Source of the DNA: WTJH01 sp049598145 | GTDB taxonomy: Bacteria > Bacteroidota > Bacteroidia > Flavobacteriales > Flavobacteriaceae | Direction: 5' to 3' | NCBI GenBank assembly: GCA_049598145.1 | Contig: JBMYNJ010000011.1 | Location: forward strand, 1 to 30,255 | DNA: 30,255 nt | Part shown: positions 8,342 to 15,963 of the stretch, piece after piece | How positions within the stretch are numbered: the first letter of the stretch is position 1 | How the letters are laid out: every line of letters starts with the position of its first letter | Translations under genes and position numbers: made by a program | The notes under the pieces: generated by a model | What the model saw: only the letters and a program-made list of their open reading frames with translations | Told to the model about the DNA's origin: nothing | The model's database searches: none

Positions 8342-8758
8342 ATGACCCCAAATCAACTCACTCCAGCCGAACTTATGGTGCTCAAAGGTCTCGCTTTAGG
8401 CTTGGGGACTTGTCATATCAAGTCTTTATTAGCGTTAAGTGATTCCCCCTACCGAAAGATTCAGCAACAATTATTCCAAAAATTGCAAGCCGAAAATGCG
8501 TATGTGGCCGTTCAAAGGGCTTTTCAACTGCAAATATTGATCCACGCAGAGTATTCAGACGAAATGGTGAAAGAAACTGCACTGGAAATGCCCAATGTAT
8601 TTGCCGACAACGTTGAGCAAGACCCCAAGAATTTTGACAAAAAAATGGTTTTTCAACTCTATAACCTATTGATCCGGTTCCATTCCAAGATTCTACGACA
8701 ACTGACAAAAGGACCTGAAAAAGTCCCCCAAAAAAAATCCCACCGAAGCGGGATTTAA
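8342..8758 (+). CDS. LuxR-type HTH DNA-binding protein
   Basis: A 138-residue protein. Residues 6-65 resemble the LuxR/NarL C-terminal HTH domain (LTPAELMVLKGLALGLGTCH, then the recognition-helix region and NAYVAVQRAFQLQIL). There is no receiver domain, and the remaining 70 residues are helical with a basic end (KKSHRSGI). Flavobacterial genomes contain such short HTH proteins annotated as response-regulator-like transcription factors. It is 69 bp upstream of the dead cas9 gene in the same orientation, so co-transcription and a functional link are plausible but unproven. Its last codons are antisense to the tracrRNA terminator, so the two genes overlap tail to tail. Two direct repeats upstream may be its own operator. 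Confidence 0.7.
   Translation: MTPNQLTPAELMVLKGLALGLGTCHIKSLLALSDSPYRKIQQQLFQKLQAENAYVAVQRAFQLQILIHAEYSDEMVKETALEMPNVFADNVEQDPKNFDKKMVFQLYNLLIRFHSKILRQLTKGPEKVPQKKSHRSGI
8730..8756 (-). terminator. Rho-independent terminator of the tracrRNA
   Basis: A 7-bp perfect stem (8735-8741 with 8750-8756) closes an 8-nt loop that contains a CUUCGG-like core. On the minus strand it is followed by T-rich sequence at 8737-8730. No minus-strand protein gene ends here, so it needs a short RNA as its client, which supports the tracrRNA call. Confidence 0.85.
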
Positions 8759-8812
8759 GACGTTTAGTCTTCGGCATATAGCCTTAGTGTGATAAGATTG
8801 AATACTTAAAGA
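8730..8812 (-). ncRNA. Putative type II-C tracrRNA antisense to the HTH-cas9 gap
   Basis: Read on the minus strand, the elements come in tracrRNA order. The anti-repeat spans about 8811-8788 (with AUUCAAU and AUCACA blocks). A nexus AAGGC-UAUAU-GCCG follows at 8786-8772, a standard II-C tracrRNA signature also found in the Neisseria tracrRNA. A second hairpin AAGAC-UAAAC-GUCUU lies at 8771-8757. A terminator hairpin AAAUCCC...GGGAUUU at 8756-8735 runs into eight U. A TATTTTTG -7 element at 8824-8817 would start transcription at about 8812, exactly at the anti-repeat. The RNA would be about 80-85 nt, and the 3' end overlaps the HTH coding end. This is a structural call by eye; no expression is shown. 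Confidence 0.85.
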
Positions 8813-8816
8813 TAGT

Positions 8817-8824
8817 CAAAAATA
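8817..8824 (-). promoter_or_regulatory. Putative -7 promoter element of the tracrRNA
   Basis: The minus strand reads TATTTTTG, an exact TAnnTTTG match, placed so that transcription starts at the anti-repeat. It lies 4-11 bp before the cas9 ATG, so the promoter and the cas9 start overlap. There is no TTG at the preferred 19-23 bp spacing; the nearest TTTG is only 11 bp away. Confidence 0.5.
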
Positions 8825-8827
8825 ATT

Positions 8828-11800
8828 ATGTCAAACAAATTAGGATTGCGGATCGGTTCTCACGCGATAGGTTGGACATTTTATCAAGAAAAAGAAAAGA
8901 CCTTAAAGATGGGTGTCCGAGTGTTTCCTGTGCCCATAGAGCATTTTGGTGCAGGCAAGCGAGAACAATCCCATCGGGCCAAACGGCGACACTCCCGTAT
9001 GATGCGCAAACGGTTTGCTCGATTTCGACAGCGTAAGATTCATTTGTTAAAAATATTATCACAGGTAGGTATGTGTCCCGTAACCTCTGCGGAGATTCAA
9101 GATTGGCAACAACACAAGGCTTTTCCGCATAAAACCCTTAAAGAATGGTTGGAACCTTGCCCGTATAGCCTTCGAAAAAAGGGCTTATCAGAAGCCTTAA
9201 GCCTGGCTGAAATGGGTCGAATTTTGTATCATATAAGTCAAAGGCGTGGCTATTTTGTCGGACGGCGTATGGAACACCTTCCCCAAAAATATTTATTCCA
9301 AGGCAGTCCCGAATACCAACGCCCGGGGATTTTGGAAGTGGAAAAAGACTTAAAAAAGGAGTTTTTAGGCGGCTATTTGCATCAATTTCTTCCTCTATCC
9401 CAGACGAGCTACCTTACCCCTATTAAACGGGTGCGGAATCGTTATTTGGCTCGGCGCATGTATGTACAAGAAATTCATGCCATTTGGAAGCAACAAGAAC
9501 AGCATCATTCAGAATTAACGCCTGTGTTGCGCGATCGCTTGATCGGTAAACCTCCCGGATACGGGACCTATACCGGCGGAGTGATTTTCTTCCAGCGTCC
9601 TTTTGGGCGGCAAAAAAATCAGTTAAACAATTGCCCCTATGAAAAAAATAAATCTCGAGCCCTTTGTTCACATCCGCTTTATGAGGAATTAAGAGCATGG
9701 CAATGGGTAAATTCTATCCGCCTCAAAGGGGAGCCCTTACCACTCTCTAAAAAGCAGGCGTTTTTAAATTATTTTTTGTTGCATGGGCGATTTACTTTTT
9801 GGGAGGCCCTTCAAGCGATTGATCCGGAGAGTAAAGGGTATAACAAGCACTATCGAAAAAGTATTCATGGAGGAACTTTTCAGGCCCTTATGCAACAACC
9901 CGGGAATTTTGGCTCGGCTTGGTCGCACCTATCTGAAGCGGAACAAATCGATATTTGGCATTGCTTTTACTTTTTTAATGATCAAGAAAAATTAGCTGAA
10001 AAAGCACAACAAGACTGGGGCTTTTCCTCACATACTTCTGGGCGTATCAGTCGGATTTTTGTCGATAAAAGAACTGCGCCGTTGAGTGTTAAAGCCATTC
10101 GGAACATTTTACAATTTTTAAGAAGTGGTTTTGCATACGATCAGGCTGTTTTTTTAGCCGGGTTAAAACAATCCCTACGGAAAAATGAAAAGCCCTTGCA
10201 TCTCCTTCAAGAAGAAGGCGTTTTAGACGAACTTCTGGCCTTATGGGAAGAACAAGAGTTTGAGCAGATTCGCGACCGGTTACAGATTTTTTGCGATCAA
10301 AAAGAATGGATTTTAGAACCCTCCCGATGGTATGGTAAAACCTTGCACACCTCCCCTAAGGGAAACTCTCGTTCAGAGATTAATTTACCCTCCGATCGGC
10401 AGATTGAGCAACTGAATCATCCGCTTCATATTACAGTAGCCTATCAGGTACGGAAAATCATCGGACAGCTCCTTCGGCAATTTGGCCCCATTGATTGTAT
10501 AAAAATCACTTTCGATACCGATCTCAAGGTCAATCGAATGCAAAGAGGATTATATATCGTCGAACAAAAACGTAAGCAAAAGCTACGGGAGCGGTTTATT
10601 CAAATTTTAGAAAACAATAATTTACCCGCTACAGAGTCTCATCTGGAACGAATGGAACTCTGGGGAGAAAGCAACCATACCTGCCCCTATTCCGGGATTC
10701 CCATCACTTTTGAAGAGTTGTTTACGGAGGCCGTAAAAGTTGTATTGATACACCCCTGGAGCCAATCCCTGAATAGAAATACGATCAACAAGGTGCTGTG
10801 TCGGGAAGAATTTGCCGATCAATTCCAGCATCAAAGTCCTTACGATTTTTTTGGCAGTGATTCCAAGGGCTGGAAGGAGGTTAAGGATCGAATACGAAAC
10901 CTTTTTGTGAACCGAACCGATTACCCCTTCGCGCAGCTTAAAGCCGAGAAATTTTTAAAGCGATTTCCCCGGAAAAACTATTTAAAGTTTCAATGGCAGG
11001 AAAATGGACTGATTGGAAATACGTTTACCAGACTTTTGGAAGGTGTTTGCCCCGAAATTTATGTGCATTCCATTCATGGAGTAGGGTATTTGTTGGAGCA
11101 CTGGCAATCGGAAATGATTCGTGGCCTTTGGGACCGTTCTTTGGAGAAAGATTTTCGTTTAAAAGGACTCCAAGCCGCGGCAACCTTGTTTTTAACACCC
11201 GAATACCTTCATTTTTTAAGCCGCTATGAAAATTTTTATGAACAGGATTTTCCAACTCCTTTTCCCAAATTTGCCCAGCTTTTGGCAGAAGCTTATGCCC
11301 AACTCTTAGTCACTCATGTGCAGAAAAAGAAAATTCTATTCACCCGGAACAAACGCAGCCGAATCCAAGGTCGCGAAGTACTTAACGCCCATGTGGGGGT
11401 TCGGGGGTCTATTCATCGGGAAACCCGCTACGGGAAAGCAAAAGCGCCCTATTTAGATGAAGCGTACCATGTGCGGAAGCCCTTGGGAGAATTCAGCAGT
11501 TTTAGACAAATTAATAAAATTGTTGACCCTCAAGTGCGTGCCGAGGTATTGGCAGTGGCAAAACGAGAAAACCCCTTGTCGGAGCATACCTTATCCAAGA
11601 AAACCTTCTTCGATAAAGACGAGGCGGGCTATGAGATTCCTAAAGTTTTTTTACCCAACCGCCAAGGCGACCCTGTCCCTGTTCGGAAAGTTCGCATTCG
11701 GGAGATTCTTCATGGGGCAGTTCAATTGCACTCCGGGATTAATTCGTATGTAAACCCCCGAAAAAATCACCACATTACCATTTATCGGGATTCAGCAGTT

Positions 11801-12196
11801 GAATATCGGGAGTCGGTGGTCAGTTTTTGGGAAGCATTGCAACGCCTCCGAAAAAAGGAGTCTCTCTATCAGCTTCCGGTCTCTGAGGGTCAATTGATCT
11901 GTAATTTGCATATTAATGATTTGTTTTTGCTGGGTTTACAAGACCCTGGAGATGCCTTGGAACACTTTTCCAAAGCCGAACTGATTCCTTATGTCTATCG
12001 GGTGCAAAAGCTCTCCAAGCACTTTTATGAATTTCGGCGGACGTTCGATACTTCCTTATACGATTATACCTATCCCAACTATGTGCGGATCAATAATTTT
12101 GGCGACCGAAAAACGGGATGGTTTTCCTATAACCCTTACAAAATTCAGGTGAATAGCCTGGGTGATATTATACCCATGAAAAAAGAAAATAGATGA
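8828..12196 (+). CDS. Nuclease-dead type II-C Cas9 homologue
   Basis: An intact 1122-residue Cas9. RuvC-I reads LGLRIGSHAIGW, with Arg8 in place of the catalytic Asp. An Arg-rich bridge helix (about 49-70) and a REC region follow. RuvC-II reads IKITFDTDLK, with Thr561 in place of Glu. The HNH domain keeps CPYSG (619-623) and NKVLC (654-658), but the His is Leu640, the preceding acid is Val639 and the second Asn is Ala663. RuvC-III reads RLKGLQAA, with Leu778, Lys779 and Gln782 in place of the two His and the Asp. The C-terminal GSIHRETRYG (860-869), VNPRKNHHITIY and YRVQKLSKHFYEFR motifs of RNA and PAM binding remain. The protein is shorter than the usual 1350-1500-residue flavobacterial Cas9. 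Both cleavage sites should be inactive, while guide and DNA binding may persist. There is no cas1 or cas2; a tracrRNA sits upstream. Confidence 0.95.
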   Translation: MSNKLGLRIGSHAIGWTFYQEKEKTLKMGVRVFPVPIEHFGAGKREQSHRAKRRHSRMMRKRFARFRQRKIHLLKILSQVGMCPVTSAEIQDWQQHKAFPHKTLKEWLEPCPYSLRKKGLSEALSLAEMGRILYHISQRRGYFVGRRMEHLPQKYLFQGSPEYQRPGILEVEKDLKKEFLGGYLHQFLPLSQTSYLTPIKRVRNRYLARRMYVQEIHAIWKQQEQHHSELTPVLRDRLIGKPPGYGTYTGGVIFFQRPFGRQKNQLNNCPYEKNKSRALCSHPLYEELRAWQWVNSIRLKGEPLPLSKKQAFLNYFLLHGRFTFWEALQAIDPESKGYNKHYRKSIHGGTFQALMQQPGNFGSAWSHLSEAEQIDIWHCFYFFNDQEKLAEKAQQDWGFSSHTSGRISRIFVDKRTAPLSVKAIRNILQFLRSGFAYDQAVFLAGLKQSLRKNEKPLHLLQEEGVLDELLALWEEQEFEQIRDRLQIFCDQKEWILEPSRWYGKTLHTSPKGNSRSEINLPSDRQIEQLNHPLHITVAYQVRKIIGQLLRQFGPIDCIKITFDTDLKVNRMQRGLYIVEQKRKQKLRERFIQILENNNLPATESHLERMELWGESNHTCPYSGIPITFEELFTEAVKVVLIHPWSQSLNRNTINKVLCREEFADQFQHQSPYDFFGSDSKGWKEVKDRIRNLFVNRTDYPFAQLKAEKFLKRFPRKNYLKFQWQENGLIGNTFTRLLEGVCPEIYVHSIHGVGYLLEHWQSEMIRGLWDRSLEKDFRLKGLQAAATLFLTPEYLHFLSRYENFYEQDFPTPFPKFAQLLAEAYAQLLVTHVQKKKILFTRNKRSRIQGREVLNAHVGVRGSIHRETRYGKAKAPYLDEAYHVRKPLGEFSSFRQINKIVDPQVRAEVLAVAKRENPLSEHTLSKKTFFDKDEAGYEIPKVFLPNRQGDPVPVRKVRIREILHGAVQLHSGINSYVNPRKNHHITIYRDSAVEYRESVVSFWEALQRLRKKESLYQLPVSEGQLICNLHINDLFLLGLQDPGDALEHFSKAELIPYVYRVQKLSKHFYEFRRTFDTSLYDYTYPNYVRINNFGDRKTGWFSYNPYKIQVNSLGDIIPMKKENR

Positions 12197-12285
12197 AATA
12201 AATGTGTTCCTTTTCGTGCGCGCCGAGACTTAGACCGTCGGGCTGATGCAAAAAAATCTTTTTTTTCCATTTTAATAAATATAGT

Positions 12286-12303
12286 GTTGTGGTTTAATTG
12301 AAT
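12286..12303 (+). repeat. Single II-C CRISPR-repeat-like element downstream of dead cas9
   Basis: The sequence GTTGTGGTTTAATTGAAT resembles the 5' start of flavobacterial II-C repeats (GTTGTGGTTTGATT...). It can pair with the anti-repeat of the putative tracrRNA: UGUGGU (12288-12293) with AUCACA, a symmetric 3 by 3 loop, then AUUGAAU (12297-12303) with AUUCAAU. In a crRNA the 20-30 nt before it (12256-12285, T- and A-rich) would be the guide. No second copy lies nearby, so this is not an array. The remainder of 12197-12327 has a weak GC hairpin around 12225-12245 and an A7/T8 palindrome around 12251-12266 that may end the cas9 transcript. Confidence 0.5.
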
Positions 12304-12327
12304 GGATCGAAAAGGGCACATTTTTGT

Positions 12328-12822
12328 TTAAATCAGATTGTATTTAAAAACCATCTGGAAAAACCAAATAAGGAAATAAAGGGCGAGCAAAAATTTTAGT
12401 AGTGTTCCGCCCAAAAAGCCCAAAAAGGAGCCCAATCCGGCACGGAAAGCTTTTTTTCGGTCTTTGGGATTTTCCATCAGTTCACCTGAAACCGCTCCTA
12501 AGAAGGGCCCGATGGCCAAGCCTAAAATGCCCATAAAAATAAATCCTACAATCAGTCCAATGGTGGCGCCCCGAACGCCGGCTTTTGTCCCTCCAAAGGT
12601 TTTAGCACCAGCGATGGGAATCCAATAATCCAAAAGAAAAATCCCCAGGGTAACGACAAAGGTCCAACCCAAAAAAATAGGGTCCGACGGGATACTGGCC
12701 AGTTGGTGCATGAGCAGCACCCCCAACCAGCCGGTGACCGGGCCAGGCAGCAAGGGGAGGAAACAACCAATGATACCGCCAATGATTAAAAGTAAACTAA
12801 GCGAAAGGATGAGATATTCCAT
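12328..12822 (-). CDS. DUF456 family membrane protein
   Basis: A 164-residue, strongly hydrophobic protein with about four to five membrane helices and the family's glycine-rich pattern: GCFLPLLPGPVTGWLGVLL near the start, then the central DYWIPIAGAKTFGGTKAGVRG segment and GPFLGAVSGELMENP. The length is typical. The biochemical function is unknown. It is convergent with the dead cas9 gene and divergent from the lipoprotein gene at 12901, and its composition matches the surrounding core genes. Confidence 0.9.
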   Translation of the reverse strand: MEYLILSLSLLLIIGGIIGCFLPLLPGPVTGWLGVLLMHQLASIPSDPIFLGWTFVVTLGIFLLDYWIPIAGAKTFGGTKAGVRGATIGLIVGFIFMGILGLAIGPFLGAVSGELMENPKDRKKAFRAGLGSFLGFLGGTLLKFLLALYFLIWFFQMVFKYNLI

Positions 12823-12900
12823 GATTTATAAAGGTTTGTAAAACGGTTCTACATTGAAAACTAAAATTTAGTAATTTTAAGAACGATTATTTTCAATCTT

Positions 12901-13395
12901 ATGAAATCCAAAATTGCAACAATTTTTGCACTCCCCTTTGTACTTTCGACTTTCGGATGCCATCTTTTTGAATCGACTAAGGTTCCGGCGAGTGAAATTA
13001 AAAAAGCCTCTACTTGGTCGGAAGACGATCAGCATCCTTCGTTTCCCGAATGTGAAGACCTCAGCGGGGATGCCCTGACCGATTGTTTCCAACAAGTGAT
13101 CCAAATGGCTATTGCGGATGCCCTCCCGCCAGAGTCGCTTATGGCTACTGAACCTATTGAGGAAGAGGTAACTTTAGTATTGATTGTCGATAAAAATGGG
13201 AGTTTTTCATTAGAATCTTTTGAGGCTTCTCGCCGTTTGGAGTCGGCCTTACCCGATTTAGAAGGTCAATTGCAAATGGTGATTGAAGGTCTTCCCCAAG
13301 CCCAACCCGCCATGAAAACCAATGTGGGCGTGCCCGTTCAGGTAAGTTTTGAACTTCCGATTCGTATTTCTGCCCAGCCACAGCCCGAACTCTGA
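12901..13395 (+). CDS. Predicted lipoprotein with a TonB-C-like tail domain
   Basis: A 164-residue protein starting with a signal peptide and lipobox (VLSTFGC, Cys20), so it is probably a lipoprotein. After a Cys pair region (PECEDLSGDALTDCFQQV), the part from about residue 75 (VTLVLIVDKNGSFSLESFEA, then ALPDLEGQLQMVIEGLP) resembles the C-terminal fold of TonB-like energy-transducer domains. That assignment is tentative. Its stop overlaps the ruvC start by 1 nt (TGATG), so the two are translationally coupled in a lipoprotein-ruvC-hemW operon. Confidence 0.65.
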   Translation: MKSKIATIFALPFVLSTFGCHLFESTKVPASEIKKASTWSEDDQHPSFPECEDLSGDALTDCFQQVIQMAIADALPPESLMATEPIEEEVTLVLIVDKNGSFSLESFEASRRLESALPDLEGQLQMVIEGLPQAQPAMKTNVGVPVQVSFELPIRISAQPQPEL

Positions 13396-13949
13396 TGGCT
13401 AGCGAAACCGTGATTCTGGGAATCGATCCGGGAACCACAATCATGGGGTTTGGCCTGATTCGGGTTCAAAAGGGAGCCATGGAATTTATGCATATGCACG
13501 AATTGCATTTGCAGAAATATACCAATCACTATCTCAAACTTCAAAAAATCTTTGAACGCACCCGAGATTTAATCGATTCCTATCATCCGGACGAGGTGGC
13601 GATCGAAGCCCCTTTTTTCGGGAAAAATGTCCAATCGATGCTTAAGTTGGGAAGAGCTCAGGGCGTGGCTATGGCCGCTGCCCTCACCCGAGATTTACCT
13701 ATAGTGGAGTATACCCCTAAAAAAATAAAAATGGCGATTACAGGCAATGGAAATGCCAGTAAGGAACAGGTTGCCAAAATGCTCCAGGGACAATTTCGCT
13801 TAAAGGAATTGCCTAAAAATCTGGATGCCACCGACGGCTTGGCAGCGGCGGTCTGTCATTTCTACAATCGAGGGAAACCCCAAACGGAAAAGTCGTATAC
13901 CGGTTGGGCGGCCTTTGTTTCTCAAAACCCAAAAAAGATTCAGGGCTGA
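13395..13949 (+). CDS. ruvC: Crossover junction endodeoxyribonuclease RuvC
   Basis: RuvC resolves Holliday junctions with RuvA and RuvB. The 184-residue sequence carries the RNase H-fold motifs in order: ILGIDPGTTIMGFGLI (catalytic Asp), VAIEAPFFGKNVQSMLKLG (catalytic Glu), KKIKMAITGNGNASKEQV, and LDATDGLAAAVCHF (catalytic Asp pair). All four acidic residues are present, in contrast to the dead RuvC domain of the nearby Cas9. It overlaps both neighbours by 1 nt, indicating a tightly coupled operon. Confidence 0.96.
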   Translation: MASETVILGIDPGTTIMGFGLIRVQKGAMEFMHMHELHLQKYTNHYLKLQKIFERTRDLIDSYHPDEVAIEAPFFGKNVQSMLKLGRAQGVAMAAALTRDLPIVEYTPKKIKMAITGNGNASKEQVAKMLQGQFRLKELPKNLDATDGLAAAVCHFYNRGKPQTEKSYTGWAAFVSQNPKKIQG

Positions 13950-15103
13950 TGCCATCGGGCGGACTTTATTTTCACATCCCTTTTTGCAAGCAGGCTTGCC
14001 ATTACTGCAACTTTCACTTTTCCACTCAGTTAAAACATCAAGGAAAGGTCTTGGAGGCCATGGAGCGTGAGTTGGCGCTTCGCGCACCAGATGCTCCTTT
14101 TCGGGGACTGGCCAGTATCTATTTAGGTGGGGGCAGCCCTTCGGTTCTTCCGCCCGAGGCCATAGAAGATTTGTTGCGCCAATCTCAACACTTCTTTGAG
14201 TGGGATACTGAAATGGAAATTACCGTCGAGTTAAACCCAGACGATGTTTCTGAAGAATATCTCCATCAATTGATCGCGATGGGGGTCAATCGGGTGAGCT
14301 TGGGAGTGCAGTCGTTTTTAGATACGGATTTAAGCCAGATGAATCGGGCCCACAACGCACAGCAGGCTTGGGTTTCTTTAGAACGAATTCAAAAATATTT
14401 TAAAAATTATTCTCTAGACCTGATTTATGGTATCCCTGGCCAAAGCCTTTCCGATTGGCAGCTCAATTTAGAAAACGCATTAACCTTCGACCCGCCGCAT
14501 CTATCGGCCTACGCCTTAACGGTGGAGCCTCAAACGGTGTTAGCTCAGCAGGTCGCCCAAAAAAAAGTGCTGTTGTTGGAAGAGGAGGAGGTGAAAGGCC
14601 ATTTCGATTTTTTGGTAGATACTTTAGAAGCCCATTCCTATGCCCATTACGAAAATTCGAATTTTGGTAAAGCAGGCTATTTTTCGGTCAATAATACGGC
14701 CTACTGGCAAGGCAAGCCCTATTTGGGAATTGGTCCTTCGGCTCACAGCTATAACGGGAGCGACCGCCGCAGTTGGAATTTTTCCAACAACCATCGCTAT
14801 GTGGCTGCCCTGAGCCAGGGCGAGTTGGCGCAGGAAGAAGAACTCCTCAGCCCGGTAGACCAGTATAACGAAACGGTGATGACGGGACTCCGCACCCAAT
14901 GGGGGGTTTCACTTGAGCAGATTGAACAACACTTGGGAAAAACCTATGCCCGATATTTGGAAGAACAAGCCTCCAAACATTTGGATTTAAATTATTTGTA
15001 TTGGGATGGAGATCATCTCAAAGTTCGAAAGTCTGCCCGATTTTTGGTGGACGGCCTCGCAGCCGATTTGTTTTTATTAAATCTGGAAGACGCTCAGTCT
15101 TGA
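13949..15103 (+). CDS. hemW: HemW-like radical SAM protein
   Basis: A 384-residue protein with GLYFHIPFCKQACHYCNFHF at the start, giving the CX3CX2C radical SAM cluster followed by the Phe context of the HemW/HemN family. The IYLGGGSPSVLP, VELNPDD, NRVSLGVQSF and DLIYGIPGQ motifs follow in order. HemW is a haem-binding protein often misannotated as oxygen-independent coproporphyrinogen oxidase; it acts in haem delivery. I start at 13949 (MPSGGLYFH), overlapping the ruvC stop by 1 nt, instead of the in-frame ATG at 13904 inside ruvC. Its 3' end overlaps the convergent AraC gene by 10 bp. Confidence 0.92.
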   Translation: MPSGGLYFHIPFCKQACHYCNFHFSTQLKHQGKVLEAMERELALRAPDAPFRGLASIYLGGGSPSVLPPEAIEDLLRQSQHFFEWDTEMEITVELNPDDVSEEYLHQLIAMGVNRVSLGVQSFLDTDLSQMNRAHNAQQAWVSLERIQKYFKNYSLDLIYGIPGQSLSDWQLNLENALTFDPPHLSAYALTVEPQTVLAQQVAQKKVLLLEEEEVKGHFDFLVDTLEAHSYAHYENSNFGKAGYFSVNNTAYWQGKPYLGIGPSAHSYNGSDRRSWNFSNNHRYVAALSQGELAQEEELLSPVDQYNETVMTGLRTQWGVSLEQIEQHLGKTYARYLEEQASKHLDLNYLYWDGDHLKVRKSARFLVDGLAADLFLLNLEDAQS

Positions 15104-15909
15104 AGACTTTTTCGATAGGCTGTTACTGACATCTGTAAGTTATTTTTAAACGAACGACTCAGTTGGGCTGTGTTGTCGAAGCCTACTTCTAAGGCAATTT
15201 CTGCACAACTTTTATCGGGATACCCCTGCATTAAGCTCTTGGCTTGTTCTAATCGAAGGGATTTTAAAAATTGTACATAAGGCCGTTTGCATTGCTCCTT
15301 AAAAAATTGGCAGACTTCTAAGGGGGTTTGATTCACCGCTCCGGCCAGTTCGTAGATCGAAAAGGGTTTTCGGTAATGCGCCAGGGTAAAATCAATGATT
15401 TCGAGGAGTTGGTTGTGGTCTTCGGCTGCATCAAACTCTAGCGGGGGCACAGCAATGCGCTTGTAGCAGCCTCCATTGATTTGTCGGATAATCGGATTCA
15501 TCGTAGGTTTAAACTCCCTATTTTTAACACAGAATAATTGGTAGATCCGGGGTTCCGTTGTAAATGAAATATTCTTGAGTTGGAGAATTTCGTTTCGCAG
15601 GGGCCTTCTGATACATTTGCGGTAGGGTCTTAGCTCCGCTTCTTCGGTGATCCACGTCTGATGGAGTTTAAAGGGCTTTAGTGGATCGGCATTCACAAAC
15701 GTATGAATTAAATCCAGCGGGACACCATAGACCCCGGGAGCTACAAAACCGAACACCTGAGTATTGACAATCAGGCTACCACAGCCTTTTTCCAGATAGC
15801 AGAGCAAAAAGGCTTGCTGGGTTTTCGGACGTCGATTGTTGGGCGAAAGGGATTGTTTATACTTTGGAGAAATCTCCCAGGAAGCCGGAGGGGTAAAGTC
15901 AGTTGTCAT
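15094..15909 (-). CDS. AraC family transcriptional regulator
   Basis: A 271-residue regulator. The C-terminal 100 residues form the double-HTH AraC domain (LAGAVNQTPLEVCQFFKEQC, then SLRLEQAKSLMQGYPDKSCA, IALEVGFDNTAQLSRSFKNN). The N-terminal part is a cupin-like ligand-binding domain with a segment rich in aromatic and proline residues (GFVAPGVYGVPL). The effector and targets cannot be told from the sequence. It is convergent with hemW (10-bp overlap), and the M20 peptidase lies on the same strand 54 bp downstream. Confidence 0.88.
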   Translation of the reverse strand: MTTDFTPPASWEISPKYKQSLSPNNRRPKTQQAFLLCYLEKGCGSLIVNTQVFGFVAPGVYGVPLDLIHTFVNADPLKPFKLHQTWITEEAELRPYRKCIRRPLRNEILQLKNISFTTEPRIYQLFCVKNREFKPTMNPIIRQINGGCYKRIAVPPLEFDAAEDHNQLLEIIDFTLAHYRKPFSIYELAGAVNQTPLEVCQFFKEQCKRPYVQFLKSLRLEQAKSLMQGYPDKSCAEIALEVGFDNTAQLSRSFKNNLQMSVTAYRKSLQD

Positions 15910-15963
15910 GATTCGATCTAAAGGGTTCTTTCAAGTTAATGAAAAAAAACCAAATGGATCGAT

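Noticed and set aside
8418..8777. 119-codon minus-strand frame over the HTH gene
   Set aside because: It is a shadow of the HTH gene; the minus-strand signals here (terminator, nexus) belong to the tracrRNA.
8828..12196. Dead Cas9 as a decaying pseudogene
   Set aside because: The frame is intact over 1122 codons, C-terminal RNA/PAM motifs are conserved, and the tracrRNA structures are retained; only the catalytic positions are lost.
12256..12285. A target for the possible guide elsewhere in this window
   Set aside because: By eye I found only 7-10 nt AT-rich matches (for example near 21240 and 23440), no more than chance would give.
15408..15425. GTTGTGGTCTTCGG in the AraC gene as another repeat-like element
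   Set aside because: It lies in conserved coding sequence and matches the repeat only over the first 8 bases.
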